The notes: generated from the letters alone by a model not told the origin. DNA of 64,000 bases from Tanypteryx hageni (GCA_028673005.1 CM054116.1:71189315-71253314), one strand, 5' to 3'; shown: positions 37,101 through 52,100, numbered from the stretch's first letter. Translations and numbers: made by a program.

Positions 37101-40100
37101 ATGTTACAGTGCTTCCCAGATATACTACCGAGTCTGGGAATGTTGCACAGATGCAGGTATAAGACTGTCAGCACTATAAATAAGAACATGCTACCAATGA
37201 TGTAATCCAACAGTCATAAAACTTTTAACTTATTAATTTTATTAACATAATTTCTAAAAATTATGAATTGAAGAAGAAATGCTGAAATAATTGCTCTTTA
37301 AGAGCAGAGAAGTTTTTTGCAAATTCAACATGGAATGATGAGAGAGTACAGAAGACCTGCATTATATCCCAATCTGAGGGATAAGTGAAAGTATTACAGC
37401 CAGGAAGCGCTAACTATACCAGGGATGGCAAATACGTGGCATGTGTACGATTTTACTTGGCATGCATAAGCATATATTTTCTGTGTAAAATATGGAGTTT
37501 CTTAGAGAAAGATTAAACTAGTGGCATACAAAAAAATTCTGATTCATATTACTTTCTTGACATGCAACACAGAAATCATTTGCCATCCCTGCTCCATACC
37601 AATTTCAAACTTAAATTTTTGAAAGAAAAATCAATAAAAATCATTTATTGTTATATTGATGAATAATAGGTAGTATTGAACATTGTTATTTACCCTTCGT
37701 GCAGTTTCGACGACCATAGGATTTTTCTTAAGCATTAATGGAGAAATCGTTAGTTTGTCCATTTCATCCATGTAGTGAAGGGCTTCCTCACAGTCTGCAT
37801 GGTTTAAACTCATATTTGATCTTATGAAGGCATCTAGCTCTACCATGCGGCATTCAACTTGAAGCCATCTAGGAAAAAGGTGGAAAGAAATTAATCATTC
37901 CGATACCTTTCAGCAAACACAAAATCTAATTTTAGAAAATTTCCTGGCATACAGTATTTAAAGAAAATTAAAAATTTGAGTTTTTTCGGTCATTATTGTG
38001 ATTCTGCCAGGATTGGCGAAAAACTAAAAATATAAAGAAAATTCACAAAACATGAAACAGAGAAACATAAAACAGTTCTAAATTAACATGCATTTCATGC
38101 GTAAAAATTATGGTAAAGAAAAAATACACAAAGAAAAATAGGCAGTATATATGTGAGTTAGTTATAATTTTTAAAATTTTCATTTCCAGTGAAAAAAAAT
38201 TGTGACTAAACCTTTCCTACTCCTTAACATTTCCCTAGGTATTATTTTCCTTTTACGTGCTATATGCTAGAGAAAATAATAAAAAATATTGATTCACACA
38301 AAAGATAGCAGACCAAATTCTACTGCATAAAAACTTGGGTTACCTTATGATCTGTGAGTAGCGTAATTTGAAACGTTTCATTAGAATTACTCTACAACAG
38401 ATGAGGCAATGCTAGAAAAAACCAAGGATGAAAACTTCACGATCTCTGAAAATGGTACCCAAGTAAACACATCATTCTCTTGCAATTAACTTTTACATGC
38501 TAGATCTTTAAATAAAATGTATAACACAATGAAACTGATAGAATGAAGTGATCTTAAGATCCTATGCAGACAGGCATAAGCTGTAAAGTTGGGAATATTT
38601 TTGAAACAAGAAAAAATTCCACTAAGACTGGGAATTGAACATGGGTCTTACACTCGCCGGGGAGATATTCTACCACTTATCTATCTTAGCATATTAAAAT
38701 CTTACCATTTGAGAGGGAGGGGTTTTTTTCAAGGTATCTTTTGGAGGGCTGGTTGATACTAGTTTGGCTAGCATGGTCCCAACTAAGAAAACACCTGCAT
38801 TCCGAAACGGGAGAATTAATCTGCTATGACAATTCAGTGGTAGAATATCCACCCATCAAGTGGGAGATCCGGGATCAATTCTCAGTTATAGCAGAATTTT
38901 TTCTCTTTTAAAAAATATTCCGAACTTGACACAATGTTAGTAAGATATACATCCGAAGTTTTTTTCCAAACATATTCATGATTTGTCTGGCAAATTAACA
39001 CCTATCTCCCTTTATTTATCATTGGGGTAATTACTGAAGATAAATGGAAACATTTTTAATTATAACAATTTTTGTTTGTTACATTCGTTCTTATGGATAT
39101 TTGTAGGTATCAGTGGATGGGTGGTTAGGATGTCTGGCATCCAATGTTTGGGTAGCAGGTTTTAATCTGGCCATGGAGAGGTGTCTGATCATCTTTGTTA
39201 TCATTATAAAGCTCACTGTAAAAGGCCACCAAAAGCTGGTTATGAGCTAGTTAAAATAATTTAAAAAAATATTATAATGAGATTAGCAGAAATTGTGCAT
39301 GAGAATTAATGGCATGGAACTGAATCTTTCTACTCCCTAAATTAGTAAAGTTTTACCATAAATGAAGTATTACATGGATGCATTAAATATAAAATTTGGG
39401 AGCAGAAATGAAATATCAGACTACTTGAGCAGGTTAAATTTTAAGTCATGCCTGGCCATAGGCTAGCTAAAATTCAGCTACATCGTTTTACAATATTTAA
39501 ATAGGTATGTTCAAATTGACATCTCCATTGAATAAACTGATCTTACACCAATTCATTTCACCTGAAACATATTGAGAATTGAGTTTAATCCCAACAATTT
39601 TTATCAGGTCATAATTCCCTTTCTATTTTCAGATGACAGCCTTATTTTACCAAGACTAAAGTGGGGAAACTTAAGTCAATTAATTTTATGATGGTATCAA
39701 TTTAAGAAAGTTGATGATGCCATTTAAATACTTACAAGGCAACGATACATTTGTATAAGAGAAAATATTCTAGTGAAATTTAAAATAGATCTACTAAGTA
39801 TTTGCACCCACTCCAACAATTTTATGTATATATTTATAATATAATTTAAGACGATCATAATAAACAAGTAGGGGTGTACACAGGTTTCCCGTGGTACAGA
39901 AGTACTTTTCGTCAACTTCGCCGTAGTATAATCATATAACTAATGTATTTGCTTTGAAATCAGAAAATTATTTTTCCTTACATTGTGGTAGCCTTGCTTT
40001 TTAGATCCATTCTAAACATGTTCATTTTGTTTCCCCATTCTATACTCGCCCTAGAAACAAAATTTCTTTTAAATCCATTTAGCCAATACCTTCCAAATTC

Positions 40101-43100
40101 ATAGTTATTGAAAAATCCTAACCTTGATATTGTAGTAGCCCTGTTTAGTCCAACCAGTTTAAATATACTATTTTGGTTATTTATTTATATGAAGATTATA
40201 TATATATACCATATTTGGTTAAAATCCGAACATTGTTCTCTAGAAATATGTGTAAAAATATTATTTTACTTTTTGCTGTGGTAGCCCTGCTCTTTAGCTT
40301 CATTTTAAACATCTTGATTCCATTATGGTATGTTGTACAAATCCTATATGCAAAATTAAGTTGAAATCCACCCAGCCAATTCCCTCCAAATCCATTATTA
40401 CTGAAAGAGTTTAATTTGTAAATGTGACACCGTTTGGCTGATCTGGTCCAAATATGCTATTATGATTTAGCACATATGTGTACATTATAAATATTAAATT
40501 TCGTTAAAATTGATTTGGACAATTCAACAAAAATACGTGTAAAGAGAAATGTTTTATTATATTTATTGTGGTAGCCCCGATTTCCAAATCTAAACTAAAC
40601 ATATTGATTTTGTTTTTCTATGTTGCATACCTTCTTACAAAATTTTGCTGAAATCGGTTTAGCCAATTCCTTTCCAATTCATAATTACCGAAAAGTTAAA
40701 CTTTGCAATTGTGGCACCCCTGGGGAGTCGATCCGGTCCAAATGTCATTTTGGTCATTAATTTATGTGAATAATGTGTGTACCAAATTTGGTTAAAAGTG
40801 GTTCAGCCAATTCTTCCTTGATATATGCATACGGACGGACATCACATCAGCAATGACAAAAAGCACCAAAAACAACGTAAATTCAGAAAAAAAAACTTTG
40901 TAATACCAATTATTAAAATAACATATGGTGGTAACTTTGTGCCATCCATTAACACTGCCAGCATTACAGTAATGCACATTTTTTCATTGCCCAAAATTTT
41001 ATAATGTTGTTTTTGCACCTTTTTCATTAACTGAGTAATTGGATGGCAAGTCAAAATAAATAGGTGCCTCGTCTGCATTACCCATTTGGCTCAGAACATA
41101 ATCGTGATTTTCTGCAGCGCAATTACATGCTTCTGAAATCATCAGTCTCTATGAAAAATCACATACACGCTATTTATTCATATTTTTACGTGTTTATTTC
41201 AGTAATTGCACAGATGATTAAAAATATTAATTATATTAAGGGAATGTTCGAGTTCATCTTGTGATTTTTTTGTTTAAAAAATTTTGTTTTTAATTTTTTT
41301 TATAAAAAAATTAAGTTAATTTTATATTGAATAAAGTATAGTATTTTATTATTTTCGCTAGTATATTTAATTTATTTTCATAAAGGCAAGACATCCAGGT
41401 AAAACATTGCCAAAACTCTCAAAAATTATTAAAAAATGAAATTACAGAAAGTATTATTTTGCATAAGTGCAATTTCAGCACTTTTTCATCAGCCTCTATG
41501 AAAAATCACATACACGCTATTTATTCATATTTTTACGTGTTTCTTTCAGTAATTGCACAAATGATATATAAAACATTACATTCTATAAAACTATATACTC
41601 ATAACATATTTATTTATATAATTAAAAAATATTTTGCTAAGATTTTACATTTGAAAAAATTTTTAAAATCACAAATATCTTCTAAAATGTCTAAATTTTC
41701 CTTCTCTATATAATATTCGTCGTCACTTAATGAGTTTATATAACATAGCAATTCATCATCCTCAATTCTAACAGTGAAATTATCTTTGCCTATAGAAGCC
41801 ATTTTGAAAGAATTGAGGTAATATTTCGCGAAATTGAAAAAACCATAACTGAACAAATAATCAATTAAAATAAAAAAGAACGGAAGATACGGGAACTATG
41901 TAGTCTCCTCTTTCGATTGATACCATCATATTTTGCCATCTGTTATTTGCATGTGGAACTATTACGAGTTTACGCTTACTCAGCATGGTCGACGATTTAT
42001 CGTTGTTGGCACTTCGCACTTAGGAAGCAAACAACGATATATCGTCGCGTGGCTCTGAAAGGGTTAATGATAATTCATGAGCTTTCAGTTAAATGATTTT
42101 CACAACACTGGTTTTCCATCCATTTTTTGAGTATGCACAAATTTCACACTTCCTCTAATTCATGAAATTGACCTGGTTTGGGTCCATTAAATGATTTTCG
42201 GATTAAGTTAGCATCAGGGCATTGAACCAGAACTGAACCAAAAACTGAAACAAACCGTTATTTTAGCTGGTGTGAAACCGAACCCGAACAGAAAAAAGGA
42301 AGATTTTACTGAACCCGAACCAAAACCGAAAACCATTATTTATTGTTCCATTTTTTCGGTTCACATAAACAGTGGGAATGAAAGAAGGGTTTTTCCTTTT
42401 GCATTAATGTGAGTCTTTTTGAAAGCCTCACTTTTCAACAATGAATAAGGAAAAGGCTAATGGTTTGCTTGAGAATGCATGCTTCTAAGCCTTTGCAGAG
42501 ATGTATCTTTATGATGATATCTGTTGGCTCAATGGTAGGATTTTCCAATGGCATCTCAATAGATAGAGGGTCAAGGATACGTCCTACTGAGGTTTCCCAG
42601 AACCCTGTTGAATGAGGCTAGTGGAAAGAAACTTAGTGGTACTTGGAAGACAGACACTAATCATCTTGGTACCCTCTCCCTAAGCCTACCCTGTGGAGTG
42701 TTCTGGGTAAAAATGGTTCACGATTCTTAACTTGGATTTTGCTTCAAATTGGAGGTTATTGTCCCCATAAATTTTCATCCCTTCTCCATATTAATTGAAC
42801 CCTTATATTCTGGTAGTCTTTCTGTTTTTCTTGGTTCTACCTTTGCACATTTGCCTATGTCACGTTATATTTTCTCCTGGCCTGACAATTTTTACTTTCT
42901 TCAGCATAATGCTCCACCATTAGCTTAAAATTTCTATCAATACCTTGTCTAATACATTGTGATACATTCCCTTTTACAGAAATGCCTTTCTTCTCTACAC
43001 AATCTTTCATTTCAGTTGTAAGATTTGCGGTAACTTATTTAAAATTGCTTATAATAATAACTAGTCCTCATTTCACATTAAAACTTAGCAAAGTTTGTAC

Positions 43101-46100
43101 CAACCTTGTGCTTTCATAGAGGTTATACTTTTCAAACTGCAGTTGTACTTTTCATCTGCCACTGGCGCACCAATTGAAATGTAGCAAATGTTTAAATTGT
43201 AACAAGACACACGTAAAATGCCGGCAATCTTAGTATAGCTGTTTTCAATACTGTATGTATAAAATTTCCTATCCAGCCAATTACAAGTGCTGACGAAGGT
43301 TTGTTAACACTTTCCTTCCATGAACAAGGTGGAAAGCCACTCATTTGCACATTGTGAACTTAAAAAATATGAATCAATGTAATGTATTGAGTATGTATAA
43401 ATAAATACATTTCCATGGACATAGAATTGGCATTGGGGTATTCTGTGTGGCGTTTCAAACTTTGTACTCAATTTTAAGACAATCCCAAATTTATTTGCAG
43501 AAATTTTTGGAAAAAATCCTCATATTCCTTTCGGGTTAATATGGTACTTCAAAGGCCAAAATGTGACTGAATTATTTGGAATCAGATACTACAAATAATG
43601 TTTAATTAATGATCTTAAGTAAAACAAACCAAAAACTCTTAAAATTAGAAAATTGTTATTTCACTAAAAATTAGTTGATTTGTCACATCACGTTACTCAT
43701 AATTTACATAAATAACTAAGCAAATGACTACTACAGTAAATGATGCCTTATACATTACAATATGCTAAAATTTATAATCTAAGTCACAGAATCAATAAAA
43801 AATTTAAACATTCAAAATTGAAATTCTAATCAGTGTATAGGGAACAACCAAAATTATTAGTATAAATTGAATTTATAATTACCAAAATTTAAAATTTAAG
43901 ATGAGTGCCAACATTTTCTCAAACATGTTTCCATTCAACTTTGTGATAAAATATAATCAAATATGCTAATTATATCTAAATACATGCAACTACATGCTTG
44001 TATGACATTCATTATTATAACTATAAACATATTTAGTTAGTAATTATGCTAAAAGAATCTACTTAGTCTGACCAACATATTAAATTCAAATTAAATTCTG
44101 GAAAACCATATGATACTATGCTGTATTGGATTGCATTACTCAGAGAACACGTAGTAATCAGTAACAATCTAATTATGAATGAGCTGGATAATTACCTTTT
44201 CAAGAGAAATAATGAAATGTGAAAATATGATGATCACTTATTCCACCACATAAAGTAAACAATCTCAGAATTCCAGGAAAACTTCAGCAATAAAATTTGT
44301 GCTATCCAAAAACTTATTCACATTACATTTTGAAATCGACGGATAATATCACCACTTTATCATAATTCAGTCCTTAAGAAATTAAAATAACATTCTATAG
44401 AAGTATTCAAAATTATTATTTCAAATTACTTTCTAACTTGATAACATTTGTAATTTTAATAATTTCTGATTAATAAATGTAAATGACTGATAGAAAGTAT
44501 TTTATGTGGCCAAATATTTGATTCGAGATAATTCCTTCCAGGTTTTTTATTTTTTTAGCATATAATCTCAATGTTTAAATTAAAGACCATAGAAAATGAT
44601 TTCATTACAATTGGCTCAATTGAGACATGATATTTTCTTTATCAATTTTCCTTCTTTTTTATGCCCAAACTTGACAAGTTTACTTTACACAAAAGTAATT
44701 CAGTCTATGAATCTCCAATTAAAATCTATTGCATTTTATCCTTCTAGTAAAACATATTTTTTCCATTTTTTGAAGTAACAGAAATTAAAACATTTTATGT
44801 GATTAATGTATTTTACAAACATAAGATTAATGTTACCCTAACAAATATTTTCCAAAAGAAAAAATTCTAGTTAATATTTACTGAAAAATCCTAAACTACA
44901 GGATAAGAACGTTGAAAATCCAAGGTAGATTTTGGCCACAACACCAAGTACATATATCAATGCTACACCAAGTTATATCAACGAGAATCGTAAGTTCAGT
45001 TTCCAGATTGCAATGAACTTTTTTGAGTGAGGAAAAATAGCTTAATAAATAAGGCCCCACAAGCATGCTATTCCTATCAAACATAATTTTTGCAATGTAT
45101 TTATTTTCTGAACTTACGCACTCTCCATACCCGCAAGACTTCTGCCATAATCTCCTCTTGGATTTCTGGGGAAGGACACAAAAAAGGGACAAAATCAAAC
45201 CATCACTCGCAATGGGATATTTTGATTATCACTGAAATTTTAACCAATTCCTCTTCTTAAGGTAATATCATTTCAGAAAATTTTTAATAATTTTAACTTC
45301 TGTGATTAAAATTTTAGCTCTATTCTAGTTCTTTTGAATATCTCTAATTCAATAAAACAAACATTCTATTATTAATTTTGTCTGAGTTTATATAAATTGG
45401 CCAATAACCGGTGGGAAGATCAGTGAGGAGACTAAAATAATGATTATTTTCAAATGATGTAGCAATGATTACAAACATGAAAAAAGATATACAAAATGTG
45501 CTATCATCTTGCCCAAGGAAAAGTCAACAATAACCCTCCACTACTCATTAACTGTCAAATATCTCCATATGGAGATGCATGATTTACCCTTAACGGTTGA
45601 TCATTTGCAACACAGGGATGCAAGTTAATTTAATGATCCCCCTACAAATCAGTTGCAAGCTTCTCTCTCATACCTCACAAGAATGTAAAAAAGTGTTACT
45701 TGTTTGTGACAATCAGCTCTAGAGTGAGTACTGTGAAGACATTTTATAAATATAGTAATGCAAACATTATTTCCTCACTCCTTTCTTCTACTTTAAAAGC
45801 AGCTCTGAATACAATTTAGATTGAGGCGAATGAAATCTAAATCCTCATTTTCTGGCTTACCTTGACCACCTATTATTCAAAAAAATTTTCAAGTCACGTA
45901 CTCACACTTTTTTATGGAACAAAAACAGCTAATTAGCATACTACAAAACAAGTAAAATGAAGTTTATGTATCAGAAAACCTGATGTAGATCCCAAACCCA
46001 CATGAAAAAACAGATTACTGTATTAACTACAATACATGTCGCAACAAGGCATCCAGTAATGTGATACTGCACCACTAGAATGGGGAATCACCAGGCAGGC

Positions 46101-49100
46101 AATGTAGGCCCTACACCAGAGGTGAAAGGTTTATATGTATTTGAGATTTAAGGGTAAAATATTTTACTCTATGCTTATAACTTCTAAGACTGCCAAAGTC
46201 ACTTTATAAATTTACTGATACATATCATATCTCAGTTACAAAAAGACCAGCCTATACCTTTACAACGACATTGATTATTTTGTGACTGAAAAGCATATGA
46301 TTATATTTTTCAATAATTTTAATGTTGATTAACCCTTTCAATGTCATACTTCAACTTAGTAGCTGTCTGCACTGTCTTAAAAGCTAAGTAAATGTTATGC
46401 AAGCCCAAGTTTGTAATTCAGCTAACACCCTGCTGACAGCATACATAACTTGAGTACATACTCGGGATGACATTGACAGGGCTAAGAGGCTCTCTCTCCT
46501 ATTTTACTCCTTTAAATGGAATTCTACAAAGTACCAACTTATTCAGCAAACCATGTTATTTCTATAAAATCATCTCAAAAACTGTTTGAATCATTTGTGT
46601 CAAGAAAGTAATTGCATCTTGCGTAACCTACCAAAAGCAAAAGCTACAGTTTCTTCTTCTAGCTGCATCACTTTTAGCCCTGACTTGTTCTTACACTGAT
46701 TTTACAGTTCAAATACCTAAGCATTTTTACCTAATAAGATAATGACCACGTGTTGGCAAGCTTTTATTAAGTGCATATTATCAGCAAGAATAATTTTTTC
46801 CTGGATAAAACAACTAAAACTCTACAAAGCACTATCATTAAATAACCTGGATAATTCATCAAAGAGGAATATTATATCTAACCACTCATATAAGCACATA
46901 TTGCTATGAATTGTGTCTGGCACTAGCAAAATAATCTTTTTATGTTAAAGGTTAAACTCTTCTCATAAATAAGAAAAATGTTGGTAAAAATTAAGCATAT
47001 ACCATTTAACATATTATGCCATTATATATCCATCAATAGGTACACATCCTTTGCCAAGCCAAAATACAGACGTATTTTAATTTATACATGCAAGTGCAAA
47101 ATAATAAGAAAACTATATGATTTATTAAAAAGCCTTGAAAAGTCATGCTATTTAGGCAATCATGGTAGAAATAGTATAATAACAAGTAGGAAAAGTATAC
47201 TCCATAAATGGAGTACATGGAGATTACAAAGGTGTTCTTTATGGGAATGCATATAAAACAGTATGGAAAGATTGGGCAGTTCTTGAATTTTTATCTCCGA
47301 AACTATAAGTACATGATCCCGCAGACTTTTTTGTGGTAAATGCTATCCTCTATCCAAATAATGCTTCTAAAGTATACCTCACAGGTCATATAAGAGCATG
47401 GGAGAGAAAAATATGGATTTTTAATTGTAGTTTGCCGATAGAATTGTTGTAACGATCGATATAATTTTTATCTCTGAAACTATAACACATGATTATGAGG
47501 TATTGTGGACTTTTTTGTGGTAAATGAAGTCCTCTATCTGAATAAATTTTTTAATCTATACCTTACCGATCATATAAGAGCTAGAGAGAGAAAAATATGG
47601 TATTTAATTGTTGCTTAACGGATGCCATTTAATGAGATATGAGTATAAGTTTACTTAAGTGCTTATATAAAGTGGAAGTTCTAATTGATGGATGCAGTTC
47701 AAAATCACAATTCAGTGATATATTTTAATGTTTCATAATTACTTAATTAAAATCTATCCAGCAGTTTATGAGATGAAAGTCAGGACAGATGGACAAATGG
47801 ATGAGACGTGCTCATAAGGCCTTCCACTACTACGGTTTTACTGGTAAAAAACCCCTAAAAATAATTGAAATATAACCATATGAAACTATTCACTTACAAA
47901 AATGAGCTTTATTTACTATTCTCAAATAATCTTATTAATCAACATATTTATGCCCAAAAACCAATTACTTTTTGTTTATAATTCTTTTGGTTTATATGCA
48001 ATATGTATTCCTAAAACAATACAAAATAGTTTTCATGGCTTAATTCAGCAGTTTTAGGGCTAAGTGAGCCATTGTGTACCCGAGCGACATCAGAAGTCAT
48101 CAATTGCATTGTGTACCTGAGTGACATCAGAAGTCATCATCAATTACAATGTACTCATTTTTGAACTGCAATCAAGCAAAGATCCATAAACAGATGACAG
48201 AATTGGTCACTAAATGGGTTGCCATATATAAGTGAAAGAGCAAACTCGATGAAAGGATTATTGAAAACTTCAAGAAAATTCACCAAACAAAGAAGAATAA
48301 ACTTTATTAACAGATACTATTATAAGGTAGGAAACCCTAAAAAAATCTGGTGTACACTGAGAAAAAATAAGGCAACTATCTCAATGAGTGAAACTTCTGT
48401 TTGTCATGAATTGCAGTATTCTCAGCAACAGCCCCAGCCCACCCCCTCCAATAATAAATAATAAAATACTGTTCATATCCTGAGATTTGCTTTTTATAAA
48501 ATAATATCTTATATACAGTGGAACTTGGTTAGTACATTCCTCGTTTTCACGTTTTCCAATTTAGTACATCGATTTCTCAAAGTCCTGATTCCATTCCATT
48601 TAAATACTTGTTAAAAATATTTGGTTAGTATGCTTTAAAATAATGATATTTCCTGGTTAGTACGTTCGATGAATCGTCTCAAAAAAAATGTGCCACTCCA
48701 TCACTTGCCTCTTAAGTAAAGGTGAAACAATAAAAATGCAGATGCAAGTTATAAATCCTTAAAATTGGAATAGGTCCCTCAGTTTTATGATCATATAACA
48801 AATATATTGGTCCTCATCTGTCTCATACAGACAATAAGCATTTTTGTGACATCATGTAAGAACAAATCACAGCTAATTAGCCATAGCTCTGCAGACGAAG
48901 CTCCATTCTGCACATTCTCAAAGCAATGATATCACCGTCTGCCAGACCATGTCAATAGATGACATACATAAACAGCAGGTGGCAGAAAATGAAGATGGTG
49001 ATGATGAAGAGGAATCAGAGCCAGAATCTGTTACCGGTCTGTCAAAAACAGTTGAGGCTATGGACATAGTACGCCGATATGTGACTAGTTTTGTGGTAGG

Positions 49101-52100
49101 AGACGATGTTATCAATCACATTACAAAGTTGGACTCAAGAATTTATGAATTGGGGATTAAAAACAAAAAAACAAGAGTACTGTGGACAAGTTTTTTAAGT
49201 AAATGTAAAACATTTTCTTGATTTTTGTGCAAGTTCAACCATGGATGGATCACCATTTAACTAGCCTTTGATTTGATATATCGTTTGGTAGTCTATATAT
49301 AGCCTCTATAGCACAGCATAGGTACCTACAGAATTCTTTCTATAGACAAACATTGATTCAAGTACACCACCTTTTTGAACTATGCGAATAAGTGGTTCCG
49401 GAAAACTGATGCGAAATGAAAATTCACAAAGTGCAAGTCCTATTTTCACATAAGATGTAATGTAATAATGTAAATACGGTTACAGTCAACCTAAAAAAAG
49501 TCACTTTTTATCCTAAATAATGCAATTTAACAGAAAATAAAAGATAACATAACAGAAAATTAAAACCTAGCATCATAAAGTGAAAAAAAATCTTTTAATT
49601 ATTTTCAAAATGCGTAATAGCAAATGAAAACCCAGCATTACAAAGCAATAACACTTCTTTCGGCAATTGTGCTGTTAAACAAGATAACATTTCCTTAAAT
49701 TACGTTCAAAATATGTACAAAAATAATAAAAAATGAAAACTTTACATTCCAAAATGATGGCGTTTCTTTAAATTTTAAACTAAAGTTTCATCATCGAATA
49801 AAGCAACGTTGGCAGTGAAGTTCAAAGTGAGTTACAAAATAATTAAGTTGAGAGTTATCACGTTTGTTTACTTTGAAAACTGCTAATAATAAGCATTATA
49901 AATATAATAAGTCCTTTTCTATGGTGCCAAAGTTTAAACTGAACTTCGAAACAAAAAAGTAGAGTGAGTTCACGTTTGTTGTCATCGCAAACGCATGATG
50001 CAAAATGCAAATAATCGGCATGAAACAGAAGTAATGGTCGTAAAACGTTTTGTCGAGAAGGGCAAATTCGTGAACAGCAAGCACGCAAAGTTCAAAAAGA
50101 TGGTGGTCTAGGTGAATATATGTAACTTGCTAAGCACGTTTTCCTTGTTAATACGTTCATTTGTCCTGTCCCCTGCAAAAATGTACTAACCAGGTTTTAA
50201 TGTAAATGGATGATTGTTACTGACTGATGAAAACTTCCAGCCCAAACTGCTGGACCTAGGATCCTGAAATTTGCAAAAAAAAGTTTTCCTTATAAGTTGA
50301 GAATGGTATGGCATAGCATTTAATGACTTTTATTTGTTTGGTGGAGCATGCCTAGCTCACTATACCCATCTATCTTTACCCATTTTTTAAATCTGAACAT
50401 TTTCAAAATGAAGCTGGAGGGGAAGAGCTGGCAATACGGTTAATGAGGGGATGAAGGGAGGGAATGAATTGGAGGGGATGAAGGGAGGGAATGAATTGGA
50501 GGGGATGAAGGGGAGGGGATGGAGGGGAGGGGTTGGAGGGGAGGGGTTGGAGGGGAGGGGTTGGAGGGGAGGGGTTGGAGGGGAGGGGTTGGAGGGGAGA
50601 TAATAGGATTGCATGCACAACCTTTATGGAAGGAGTTGGTGAGTAATGCGGGTGAGGAGGGCTGTGGCTTTTACAACAGAGAGCAGTGGTGCACAACCTG
50701 TGGACTCGATCTCAGGTTGCCCACAGAGCCTTCAAACAATTTTCACTTTTGAATTTTATTAACCCATTGGCTTACCTAACCATTGAATCATTAGAGAAGA
50801 TAATTATCGAAAGGTGAAAAATACAATGCCAAATTACATTATTTTTACTTTCTCCATATACGAAGTATAGAGAAAGTATTGTTTTCATGAAAAAAAAATC
50901 GAATTCAAGATTTCAATGGAAATACATGTTTTAAGGTCCCCTGAACACATTTTGACTATTTTCTCGATGATGTCTGAGTGTCTGTCTGCCTGTATGTGAT
51001 AGATTTTTGTGGGTGCACAAACTAAAAACTATTAATCAGGTCAACGCAAAATTTTATATTTAACATTTTTATAAAAGTTAGAAGATCTGATTAGTTTTTG
51101 GTAAAAATTGGTCGACCGGAAGTGGATGTTTACTCTTGTCACTTATCCGTTATTTTGAAATATTTGCTTTAATATTTGATAAATGTATTGGAATAAAAGT
51201 TGTAGGGAATTTCATTTTCTACAACCTTTGTTTGATACATTTTTCCATACAATGCATTGTTTAAGATATATCTAATTTTTTAGCTGCCACCACCACGCCA
51301 CCTACCGAACACTATTGTTAACAATTGATGCTTAGTTACGTCTTTGTAACGCTCCTTTTTTTTCTTAATTGTCAACCGGAAGTAAATATTGACAACAATA
51401 CCAGAGCTAACGACATGTAATTTGACATATAAATATAGAGAAAGTCGTGTGTTGCCCACATCAGTTTATTTAATTATGGATTTCTACAAAGCAACAGCTG
51501 AAACAGTTAACTACCATTAGTACTTAAATTGTCTATATATTGATAGTACTTTTTTAATAAATTGTATGGCACTTCACAAATTTATCCGTGCCTGTGTGGC
51601 CTGTGATTAAAAAAGGTTGCGTACCACTGATACAGCACACGTTACTGGTCTAAAACAAGGATAACAATTTGGACAGAAAGGAAACAAATAGAATACATTG
51701 TCTTTCAAGAGACTAAAGAAAGCATTCAGCTATGAAAGACTGAAAAGGCGGAGGCAAAATTACTAGCAAAATTAAAAGGGAGCAAGTGAGTGACAATCGG
51801 GGCACAATAACACGAGGCTCTGCTATGAATAATAAATAATTATAAATCTTCAATAAACACATTTCAACTATTTGTATGCTATGATATACTTTAATGGTAA
51901 CAGATCATTAAATGGAAGAATCTATCTATGAACTAATTAGAACAGCATTTAAAATATGGAAGACACTTCTCCCTCAGGAATACCAAATTTTCTGTCTATT
52001 CATGGTTAATGTCTTCTTTCCTAATTCATCTTCTTAAATATTTGGTGGCAACAATTGTTTGGGAATGTTTGCATTAGCATATTTCACATTAAAGATCCCA

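Noticed and set aside
38600..38925. Two possible tRNA genes
   Set aside because: Boxes A and B are present, but acceptor stems do not pair and both run into a SINE-type tail, so they are SINEs.
45118..45165. Alternative reading of exon 4 beginning EIQEEIMAEV
   Set aside because: Helical-looking, but it does not agree with the splice phase of either neighbouring exon.
50387..50752. Proline- or glycine-rich open frames on both strands
   Set aside because: Pure translations of the G-rich minisatellite.
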